Positions 7,162 through 14,693 of a stretch of DNA of 64,000 bases are shown one piece after another. A program made the translations under genes and the position numbers. Numbering within the stretch: position 1 is the first letter of the stretch; the number at the start of each line of letters is the position of its first letter. The stretch covers positions 71,050 through 135,049 of the forward strand of contig DBYX01000023.1 of NCBI GenBank assembly GCA_002311665.1. The letters are read 5' to 3'. Under the pieces are notes generated by a model. It was not told where the DNA came from. It made no database searches and saw only the letters and a program-made list of their open reading frames with translations. The DNA comes from Lachnoclostridium sp. UBA1175. Lineage in GTDB: Bacteria; Bacillota; Clostridia; Lachnospirales; Lachnospiraceae.

Positions 7162-9654
7162 TCATATTACTTTGAAGTACGTAAGCACCACTCTCCGCAG
7201 CAGCCCCGCCTCCGCGAGCGCCTCCCTCCGGATCGAGCGGTACAGGCGGATCGCACGCTTGCGGTCCTCCTCCGTCAGCTGCTCCCCGGAGTACGCTGCC
7301 CGGTTGCCCGCGGACAGCAGCCAGTCAAGCTCCTCCGCGTGCCCGTACGCTTCCTTCGCCCGGCCGATGTACGCGGAGTCCGCCTCACACCGCACGTACG
7401 CAAGTCCCCGCAGCCGGAGTGCGCGTCCGATGTCGCGGCACACATAGATGAACGCCTTGTTGACATCCGAACGGTACTCGTATTTGCGGCGGATCCTCTG
7501 TTTGTGCGTATACCGGATCCCGATCACCGCGACAGGCGCCGCGATCAGCACCAGCACGAGAAGCACCCGCAGAAGCCGGAGCGGATTATCCTCCCTGTCA
7601 TCCCCGGATCTGTTTTCTCCGGGCGACGGTGTCGACTTCTTTCCGTTGTCCGGGTTCGGTGTGGGCGTCGCTCCGCCTGGTGTCACCGTTGCCTTCGGCG
7701 GTTTCGTGACCGACGGAGTGGGTGTCACATCGGGCTTGCCCGGCGTCAGCGTCGGCTTCGGAGTCGGATTGCCCTCTCCGATCTTGTTATTGAAATACTC
7801 GACCACGGAAGCAAATTCGTACTCGGCCGACGAGTTGGTCACCTCGACCGGGTACCAGCCGTATCCGTCGAGGAAGATCTCCACCCACGCGTGCGCAAAC
7901 TGATCCGTCAGTTCAACCATAACGTAGTCTTCGGGACTCATTCCGACACTTCCGTCGACTTTGTGTTCCATGACGGTTCTGCTTCCGACTTTCGGCGACG
8001 AGGCAACAATACCTCCCTCGATCGCGTAGCCTTCGACGTACCGCGCGGGGATTCCCAGCGAGCGGAACAGCATAACCGCCGCGCTCGCGAAATACACGCA
8101 GTAGCCCTTTTTATTTTCCATAAGGAAGTACTCGATGAAGTCCTCGCCCTCGGGAAGTTCCCCGGGACGCGTCGTGTATGCGTATCCGTTGTTCAGGAAG
8201 TTCTGGACGCGGAGCACGCTCTCCGTCACCGACTCACCGCTTCTCGCCGGCAACATGCCCTTCACGCGGCTGCACGAGTCGGGGATGGTCAGATAGTTTG
8301 CGTACACATAATTGCGGTACTCTCCAAGCACCTGCGCGATGTCTCTGTCGATCGGGAGGTCCGTGATCCCAAGATCGTACTGACTCTTCGCGTATGCCGC
8401 GCTTGCGGGAAGCCGGGTCCAGTTGTAGTAACACATCACCGTATAGCGGTGCTCCCTCGACGTGCGGAACACGGGATATCCCTCCGCCGTCAGCTTTACC
8501 TCGCTCAATTCCGGATACACCGAGTGATACGGGAGCGGCACATACCCGTCCAGCCGGTACATATTAACGTCGATTGACGCCCTGCTCAGCACAAAATGTA
8601 CCCGGTCGGCCGGGGCACCCTGATACTCCGTATAGTACTTCTCCAGCCTGGTGGGAAGCTCCGCCATCGTCAGGAAGCTCCGGTCCCCCTCCTCATAGTG
8701 GAAGCCGTCGACCGCATTCCACTGCGTGCCCGCGTACACGCCGTACGCACCGGTACGCAGGTAAAGCATCCCGTAGTCCTTCGGGAGCGTCACGGTTCCG
8801 ACCACCTGCGTGCTGTATTGAAGGCGCCCCGACTTCGGCAGCCTGCCGCCGCTCAGTCCGAAGACATCCGACGTGTCGGGACCATTTACCGAGTGACCGA
8901 ACAGCATCGGAAAATGCTCCGACAGATAGTTTCCGATCACCAGTCTTCCCTTCCAGTCACGCAGCTTGCTGTCGTAGAGATCGTCGGTCACGATCAGACA
9001 CGACACAAGAAGCATCCCCGCGATCAGCCCCGCCGTGATCACGCGGAATCTCACGCCCGCCGTAACGCGCAACCCGTACGACTCCCCTGTCATCAGGAAG
9101 TAAACAACCAGCCCTGCGTATATGCAGAAGAAAATGATTGGGCAGAACGCGTCCACGAGGATGGCCACCCAGGGGAAGAGGAACGAGACCGCAAGCCACG
9201 GGATCCACGTGTGTCCCTCGGTCGCGGAGTCGCTCATGATCAGCAAAGCGACGGTGGGAAGCAGAAGGAGCAGAAGCAGTCCGACTTCGCTCACCGAAGC
9301 GTCCTCGTAAAGCTCGATCCCCGTGTGATAGTAGTTGTTGATGGCTTCGGCAAGCGCGTCAAAGCACCTGTGGAAGCCGGACAGAGTCACCTCGCGCCCG
9401 ATCAATGCCGCCGCAACGACCGCCGCGACAACGGCGATGCGCGCTATGTTCCTTGTCCTCGCAGACCCGTAGGACAACATTTTCAGCACTATGGCCGGGA
9501 GCGCGGAGACCGGCAGCAATGCGAGCGGAATATCCACGCCGCACGAGTCGAACAGGATCCATACGGGAAGCCAGGCGGCTACCCACGCGATCAGTGTCCG
9601 CATCAGATAATCGGCGACGGAAAATTGTTTCGTCCGCTTCTGATAACCCGCCAT
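7162..9654 (-). CDS. Membrane transglutaminase-like protease (TgpA-like)
   Basis: An 830-residue protein. The N-terminal third is a multi-span membrane block (about residues 25-220). An extracytoplasmic transglutaminase-like domain follows, with Cys in KGYCVYFASAAVMLF (about 517) and His in FAHAWVEIF (about 587). A Thr/Pro/Gly-rich stalk comes next, then one more membrane span (about 690-710) and a cytosolic tail. The usual catalytic Asp after GW is replaced by Glu (GWYPVEVT). The start at 9654 has an AGGAGG site; an upstream in-frame start does not. It is the last gene of a MoxR-DUF58-transglutaminase operon, a widespread trio often linked to envelope biogenesis or stress; the substrate is unknown. 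Confidence 0.88.
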   Translation of the reverse strand: MAGYQKRTKQFSVADYLMRTLIAWVAAWLPVWILFDSCGVDIPLALLPVSALPAIVLKMLSYGSARTRNIARIAVVAAVVAAALIGREVTLSGFHRCFDALAEAINNYYHTGIELYEDASVSEVGLLLLLLLPTVALLIMSDSATEGHTWIPWLAVSFLFPWVAILVDAFCPIIFFCIYAGLVVYFLMTGESYGLRVTAGVRFRVITAGLIAGMLLVSCLIVTDDLYDSKLRDWKGRLVIGNYLSEHFPMLFGHSVNGPDTSDVFGLSGGRLPKSGRLQYSTQVVGTVTLPKDYGMLYLRTGAYGVYAGTQWNAVDGFHYEEGDRSFLTMAELPTRLEKYYTEYQGAPADRVHFVLSRASIDVNMYRLDGYVPLPYHSVYPELSEVKLTAEGYPVFRTSREHRYTVMCYYNWTRLPASAAYAKSQYDLGITDLPIDRDIAQVLGEYRNYVYANYLTIPDSCSRVKGMLPARSGESVTESVLRVQNFLNNGYAYTTRPGELPEGEDFIEYFLMENKKGYCVYFASAAVMLFRSLGIPARYVEGYAIEGGIVASSPKVGSRTVMEHKVDGSVGMSPEDYVMVELTDQFAHAWVEIFLDGYGWYPVEVTNSSAEYEFASVVEYFNNKIGEGNPTPKPTLTPGKPDVTPTPSVTKPPKATVTPGGATPTPNPDNGKKSTPSPGENRSGDDREDNPLRLLRVLLVLVLIAAPVAVIGIRYTHKQRIRRKYEYRSDVNKAFIYVCRDIGRALRLRGLAYVRCEADSAYIGRAKEAYGHAEELDWLLSAGNRAAYSGEQLTEEDRKRAIRLYRSIRREALAEAGLLRRVVLTYFKVI

Positions 9655-9736
9655 GACTTCCTCCTTTCCTATCCCTTGGGATATCATAAACCGCAGCCGC
9701 GCCCTCAGACGCCCGCGGTGTGTATCATACTCAGCG

Positions 9737-10948
9737 TCAGAAATCCCCCGCGGCGTTCAGGTCCTCCTGCTCACGGCCCGTGCGAATGATCTGCACTCTC
9801 GTGCCGTCCTCACGCATCCGCACCCCGCCGTGCCCGGCGTCGCCGGTCACCTCGTAGATCGTCACAAGCGACTCGTAACGCACCTGCCGAAGCCCCTCGT
9901 CGGCGCACGGTGTGATCTCCGTCGTCACGTACAGGATGTTGCGGTACCGCTCCCCGGCGAACCGGCTTGCGTACTGCGCCGTGACCGACTCCTGCCTCGG
10001 GATCGGCCGCATCTCGAAAATCTGTGTCAGAGCGAGCAGAAAATCCTCCTCCGACTCGATGCGGTTGCGCCACGCGCACCGCCCCGACTCCTCCCCGTCG
10101 AAATCGTTCATCCAGGCGAGGTAGAAAACCTTATGCCCGGCGATCAGCGTCCTCGCCAGCGACGACACGGTCGTCATCAATGTATCGTACAGCTCCTCCC
10201 CGTCTCTGTGGGGAAGCTCATAGCAGTCCAGCATAAGAAGCGTCGCCGTGTCAACCGGCAGTCCGAGCTCCTTGACGATCAGCTCGTCACGCACCGCCGT
10301 AAGGTTCCAGTGGATCCGGTTCTGCTTGTCGCCCGGCCGATATTCACGGACGCCGAACAGCTCCGAGGGGTCGTCTCCGGGTCGGGTTTTGGAATACTCC
10401 TCCTCCGCGATATACGCGAAGGGATTTTCCCGCACCGGCAGCGTCGCGATCTCCACATTGTCCGGATAGACATCGAACACCGTGACCGCATTTTCGATCC
10501 GCGCGTGCGTCGAGAAGAGTCCGAACGGCGCGAACAGCCGCACCGAGCGCAGCGTCAGCTGCAGTCTTCCGCAGTGTGTCACATACATCGCCATATCGCT
10601 GCGGCTCTTGGATTTGCCGGAGACCGCCACATTTTTCTTCATCGTCTCCTTCCGCCGGAAGAGCACGTCCTCATTGGTCACCGTGATCCCGACGTTGCCG
10701 CACGGAAGGAAGCCATGGTTCGTGAGAAGAATGTGAAAGCGGAATTCCTCGCCGGAGTGGCAGGCTTCCGTATCCGCGTGCAGCGTGGCGACGAAGCGTC
10801 TGCGGAATAAAAACACAGAAAAAAGGCTGACGACCGGAACCATCAGCCCGAACACAAGCAGCACGACAAATACGCGCTCGGAGAAAACCGAAGCGGACAC
10901 TGTCAGCACTCCCATTACCACTAAATACAAAAGCCAGTTTACGAGCAT
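9737..10948 (-). CDS. DUF58 domain protein
   Basis: A 403-residue protein with two N-terminal membrane helices (LLYLVVMGVLTVSASVFSERVFVVLLVFGLM) and a DUF58 domain marked by GVREYRPGDKQNRIHWNLTA (about residues 197-216). The region after it, LLMLDCYEL, looks like a von Willebrand A-type fold. DUF58 proteins are regularly encoded beside MoxR ATPases, as here, and are thought to be their partners or clients. It lies 34 bases after the MoxR gene and 82 before the transglutaminase gene. Confidence 0.9.
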   Translation of the reverse strand: MLVNWLLYLVVMGVLTVSASVFSERVFVVLLVFGLMVPVVSLFSVFLFRRRFVATLHADTEACHSGEEFRFHILLTNHGFLPCGNVGITVTNEDVLFRRKETMKKNVAVSGKSKSRSDMAMYVTHCGRLQLTLRSVRLFAPFGLFSTHARIENAVTVFDVYPDNVEIATLPVRENPFAYIAEEEYSKTRPGDDPSELFGVREYRPGDKQNRIHWNLTAVRDELIVKELGLPVDTATLLMLDCYELPHRDGEELYDTLMTTVSSLARTLIAGHKVFYLAWMNDFDGEESGRCAWRNRIESEEDFLLALTQIFEMRPIPRQESVTAQYASRFAGERYRNILYVTTEITPCADEGLRQVRYESLVTIYEVTGDAGHGGVRMREDGTRVQIIRTGREQEDLNAAGDF

Positions 10949-10981
10949 ACGCTCCCCCCTGCATCCCGCAACGACGGTCTC

Positions 10982-11947
10982 CTATGCGAACAACCTCGGC
11001 GGCACCACGCTAGCGAGCACCTGCCCCGCGATCGTCTGCTCGCTGACGCGGTTCATGCGCGCCACCGGCGTGAGCAGCATGCGGTGCGCGGTCGTCACGG
11101 CGAAGATCTTGGCGATATCCTCGGGGATCACGTATCCGCGTCCCTCGATCAGCGCGTTCGCCTTCGCCATCGCGATCACGGCCAGCGAACCGCGCGGGCT
11201 GATCCCGAGCGAGAGCATATCGTGGCTGCGCGTCGCGTTTACGAGCTCCGTGACATAATTATACAGACGGTCGTCCACCGTAACCTCCTCCGCCATACGG
11301 CGAAGCATGAGAAGATCCACCGCCGACATAACGGTCTGGACGCTGTCCAGAGGGTTGCCGGAGCGACGGTCTTTCATCATGCGGATCTCCTGGTCCTCGG
11401 AAGGGTATCCGATGCTCACGCGGATCATAAAACGGTCCAGCTGCGAGTCGGGAAGCATCTGCGTTCCCGCGGCTCCGACAGGATTTTGCGTCGCGATGAC
11501 GATGAACGGCTGCGGAACCCTGCGGGTGATACCGTCCACCGTGACGGTCCCCTCCTCCATCACCTCCAGAAGCGCCGACTGCGTCTTCGAGGAGGTACGG
11601 TTGATCTCGTCCGCGAGGAACAGGTTGCACATCACGCTTCCGGGCACGTATTCCTTCGCGCCCGTCTCACGATTGTACACGCAAAATCCGACGACATCGG
11701 ACGGCATTACGTCCGGTGTGAACTGCGTTCTGTGGTACTCCATTCCCATCACGCGCGAGATCGCTACGGCCAGCGTCGTCTTGCCCACGCCGGGCACATC
11801 CTCCATCAGGACGTGTCCGCCGGCAAGGATCGCCGTGAGGACGTGCCGGATGACCTGTGGCTTGCCCACAACGGCCTTGGCAATCTCCGCCTCCGTGCGC
11901 GCCAGCGCTCCGTACAGTTGCTGTATGTTCTGATTATCCAAACCCAT
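10982..11947 (-). CDS. MoxR-family AAA+ ATPase
   Basis: A 321-residue AAA+ chaperone-like ATPase. Walker A is in EDVPGVGKTTLA (about residues 52-63), Walker B in LFLADEINRTSSKTQ, and the MoxR signature TQFTPDVMPSDVVG is present, as is sensor 1 IATQNP. Members assist maturation of vWA-type partner proteins. It leads the operon with DUF58 and transglutaminase genes. A possible -10 (TACAAT at 12037-12042) lies upstream, but its -35 is weak. Confidence 0.95.
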   Translation of the reverse strand: MGLDNQNIQQLYGALARTEAEIAKAVVGKPQVIRHVLTAILAGGHVLMEDVPGVGKTTLAVAISRVMGMEYHRTQFTPDVMPSDVVGFCVYNRETGAKEYVPGSVMCNLFLADEINRTSSKTQSALLEVMEEGTVTVDGITRRVPQPFIVIATQNPVGAAGTQMLPDSQLDRFMIRVSIGYPSEDQEIRMMKDRRSGNPLDSVQTVMSAVDLLMLRRMAEEVTVDDRLYNYVTELVNATRSHDMLSLGISPRGSLAVIAMAKANALIEGRGYVIPEDIAKIFAVTTAHRMLLTPVARMNRVSEQTIAGQVLASVVPPRLFA

Positions 11948-12063
11948 GGTATTGTTCTCCCGTTATCTTCCGTCCGCGTACCGCGCGCGGGCACTGCTGC
12001 TGCGACGTCCCGCCGTGCGTCATTCGCGCAACGCCCATTGTATCATATTTGCGCGGAAAATAA

Positions 12064-12096
12064 AAGCCCCCGGGGTCTGCGAGCGCAGATCCCGGG
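12064..12096 (-). terminator. Terminator after the zinc-ribbon membrane gene
   Basis: A long GC-rich stem (CCCCGGGATCTGCG paired with CGCAGACCCCGGGG) is followed on the minus strand by GCTTTTATTTTC. It lies about 30 bases past the stop at 12125 and before the MoxR operon. Confidence 0.85.
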
Positions 12097-12124
12097 GATC
12101 GCAATTTCTTCGGTTATGCTGTAA

Positions 12125-12652
12125 TTACTTCAGGATGCGGATCTTGCCGATGAAAGGAAGTTCCTTCGCCTTACCGTTGTTCGCATTCATAATACCGATG
12201 ACCATATATCCGAGGCCACAGAGATACAGAAGGAACGACAGATAGCGGATGATCGGAAGAGCCACCAGGATCGAAGCGATGATCCAGCAGATGAACAGTA
12301 CCAGACCCTGGTTCGCATGGAACTTAGCGAACTTCGACTGCGGAGCAGTGAAAAGCGGGATCAGGAACAGGATCCAGAGATAGGAAAGCAGCGCCGTCGA
12401 CTTGTTCGCAGCGATGTCCGCGGGATCCATCTCAGCCGTGAAATCCGGCGTGTTTGTAATCATATCGGTAAAACTGTTGCCGCTCTGCTGCTGAGGCTCT
12501 GCCTGATACTGAGGCTGAGGAGCTGCCTGAGGAGCAACCTGGGGAGCAGCCTGAGGGGCCTGCTGAGGAGCTACGCCCTGCTGAGCACCGCAAGCGGGGC
12601 AGAATGTTGCGCCGTCCTGAATCTGAGCGCCGCACTGATTGCAAAATGCCAT
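12125..12652 (-). CDS. Zinc-ribbon membrane protein (DUF4870-like)
   Basis: A 175-residue protein. The N-terminus is a zinc ribbon with two CxxC knuckles (FCNQCG and FCPACG). A Gln/Pro/Ala-rich linker (residues about 25-60) follows. The C-terminal half has three or four membrane spans (LLSYLWILFLIPLF, GLVLFICWIIASILV, YLSFLLYLCGLGYMVIGIM), like DUF4870/Tic20-type small membrane domains. The function is unknown. It is a single-gene transcript with its own promoter and terminator. Confidence 0.85.
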   Translation of the reverse strand: MAFCNQCGAQIQDGATFCPACGAQQGVAPQQAPQAAPQVAPQAAPQPQYQAEPQQQSGNSFTDMITNTPDFTAEMDPADIAANKSTALLSYLWILFLIPLFTAPQSKFAKFHANQGLVLFICWIIASILVALPIIRYLSFLLYLCGLGYMVIGIMNANNGKAKELPFIGKIRILK

Positions 12653-12736
12653 ATTCGTATCCTCCTGAAATCGTAGAATAGTTTAGATTTCTCTTTCTTT
12701 TCGTACGTCGCCGGCCCGGACAATCTCCGCACAAAC

Positions 12737-12778
12737 ATACTTGTAAGCAAGTATAGTCTATTTTTCGGCAAAAGTAAA
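12737..12778 (-). promoter_or_regulatory. Promoter with overlapping dyad, zinc-ribbon gene
   Basis: TTTACT (12773-12778), 17-base spacer, TATACT (12750-12755). A perfect inverted repeat ATACTTG-taag-CAAGTAT (12737-12754) overlaps the -10 and start point, where a repressor would block initiation. No candidate regulator is adjacent. Confidence 0.7.
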
Positions 12779-12805
12779 CCCAAACGCATAAAAAATTACA
12801 GATTA

Positions 12806-14305
12806 TTACAGATTATAATACTTTTTATACTTCTCGCGGAAATACCGAAGCAACGGCTCCGCCGTGGCCTCGCGGCCGCACACCTCGCGAAGCACTTCTT
12901 TCGGCCGGCGGGTGCTTCCGTACTGATGAATGTTGCGGTTGAGCCATCCGCGGATCTCGCCGATCCTGCCCGCCGCAAGAAGCTCATCAACCGACCCGAG
13001 CTCCGCCTCCATTGCCTCAAGGAACATTCCGTCGTAGATGCTTCCGAGCAGATACGTCGGAAAATACCCGAATGATCCGTCGCTCCAGTGCATATCCTGC
13101 AGGATGCCCTCCGCATCGTTCGCGGGAACCACCCCGAGGTACTCCTCCATTTTCCGGTTCCAAAGCGCCGGAAGCTCCGCCACACTGACGCCTTCGCGGA
13201 AAATTGCCTTCTCCACCTCGTAGCGCAGGATGACGTGCAGGCAGTAGGTCACCTCGTCCGCCGCCGTGCGGATCATGCTTGCGCGCACGTGGTTGATCTC
13301 ACGCGCGAACTCCTCGAGTGAGATGTCCGCAAGCTCCGGCTGAAGCTTCTGCACATCCGCGTAGATCGGGCGCCAGAAGTTGATGTTTCTGCCGAGGATG
13401 TTTTCAAAGAAGCGCGACTGGCTCTCGTGAATTCCGAGGTAACGACAACCGCCTGCTACCGTGCCCGCCAGCTTCGGCGCGACATTTTGCTCGAAGATCG
13501 CGTGCCCGCCCTCGTGGATGGCCGAGAACATCGGATCGATCGCGTTGTCCTCGCGGAAATGGTTGGTAACACGCACGTCGGTCGCCGAGAGATCAAGCGT
13601 GAACGGATGCTCCGATTCGCCGACGGTTCCCTTCGACCAGTCGAATCCGATATAGGTGAGAAGAAGCTTCTGCACCTTGCGCTGCGCGTCGAGATCGTAG
13701 GTGACACGGAATTTCGTATCGTCCGGCTGCTCCGCCGCAAGGATGCTGTGCACAAGCGGCACAAGTCCCTCCTTCAGCTCTCCGAACACTCTGTCGATCG
13801 TCGCCGAATCCATTCCCTTCTCGTAGTCATCCAGCAGCGCATCGTAGATCTCCAGCTCGGGGTGCGTGTAGGACTTCACCTCGCGCGTGAGGGCGATCAG
13901 TTTCTCGAGATGCGGTGCGAAGATCGAGTAGTCGGAGTTCTTCTTGGCCTCCTCCCACGCGCGCTCCGAGGCGGTCTGCGCCGCTACCATGCGGGAAAAC
14001 AATTCCTCCGGGATGCGGCGGTCGCGCTCCTGCTCCTCGCGCATCGTCTTTACGATAAAACGCCAGTCGTCATCCAACTGCTCCCACTCTTCGGGAGCCG
14101 AGAGCTCCTGCAGCAACTCGTAAAGCTCGTCCGAGGTGCTGATGCGGAACGCCTCCGTCTGATAGTGTTCCGTCGCCTCCGCGTGGCCCTCAAAGCCGCC
14201 CTCCGGCATTATGGTACGCATATCCCAGTACAGCAGCTCGCTGATCATATACAGACGATTGAGCTGCGCCAGTGTTTCCTTCAATTTTGCCAATCTGTCG
14301 CTCAT
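12806..14305 (-). CDS. Carboxypeptidase M32 (Taq-type)
   Basis: A 499-residue cytosolic zinc metallocarboxypeptidase, the usual size for family M32. The zinc motif HEGGH is at about residues 263-267 (most members have HESGH or HEMGH), followed by the family hallmark GIHESQSRFFEN and later EVTYCLHVILRYEVE. It releases C-terminal residues from peptides. It has its own promoter about 140 bases upstream and is monocistronic. Confidence 0.95.
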   Translation of the reverse strand: MSDRLAKLKETLAQLNRLYMISELLYWDMRTIMPEGGFEGHAEATEHYQTEAFRISTSDELYELLQELSAPEEWEQLDDDWRFIVKTMREEQERDRRIPEELFSRMVAAQTASERAWEEAKKNSDYSIFAPHLEKLIALTREVKSYTHPELEIYDALLDDYEKGMDSATIDRVFGELKEGLVPLVHSILAAEQPDDTKFRVTYDLDAQRKVQKLLLTYIGFDWSKGTVGESEHPFTLDLSATDVRVTNHFREDNAIDPMFSAIHEGGHAIFEQNVAPKLAGTVAGGCRYLGIHESQSRFFENILGRNINFWRPIYADVQKLQPELADISLEEFAREINHVRASMIRTAADEVTYCLHVILRYEVEKAIFREGVSVAELPALWNRKMEEYLGVVPANDAEGILQDMHWSDGSFGYFPTYLLGSIYDGMFLEAMEAELGSVDELLAAGRIGEIRGWLNRNIHQYGSTRRPKEVLREVCGREATAEPLLRYFREKYKKYYNL

Positions 14306-14443
14306 ACTTTTTCCTCCATGTTATCCGGCCCGCGCCTTATGTGTGCGTTCCCGCGCAAACCGACTTTAAAAAATTGTATCACTTAAAAACAGGAAAGTAA
14401 ATTCACACTTTGGCTGTTTTGTCCGTATGTTTTTCGCCGTTTC

Positions 14444-14472
14444 GTATTAACCGGGGTGGCTGTAACGGTCAA
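14444..14472 (-). promoter_or_regulatory. Promoter candidate for the M32 carboxypeptidase gene
   Basis: TTGACC (14467-14472), 17-base spacer, TAATAC (14444-14449) on the minus strand. A related sequence (CCGTTAC followed by CCCCGG) occurs again about 55 bases further upstream, a possible second regulatory copy. Confidence 0.55.
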
Positions 14473-14626
14473 CTTGTCAACTTGAAAGTTGTCCGGCTGT
14501 TTCTGTTATTTCGCCGGGGTTGTAACGGAGTGACAAGCCTGCAAATAAATTCCGATATTTCGAGGTCTTCCACCCTCGACACGCTCATAGTATAACACAG
14601 GTTTTGACTTAAGCGTGAAATATAAA

Positions 14627-14657
14627 AAATGGCATGATCCGAAGACCATGCCATTTT
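14627..14657 (-). terminator. Terminator after the repeat-rich surface protein gene
   Basis: Inverted repeat AAAATGGCATG / CATGCCATTTT, with T-rich sequence on the downstream minus-strand side, 37 bases past the stop at 14694. Confidence 0.8.
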
Positions 14658-14693
14658 CCAAATCTATTGAACTTTCTTTTGTTATGGTTCCTA

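Noticed and set aside
7153..8577. A 474-codon plus-strand frame opposite the transglutaminase gene
   Set aside because: It is antisense to a real gene and is Arg/His/Val-rich with no domain; shadow of GC-rich codons.
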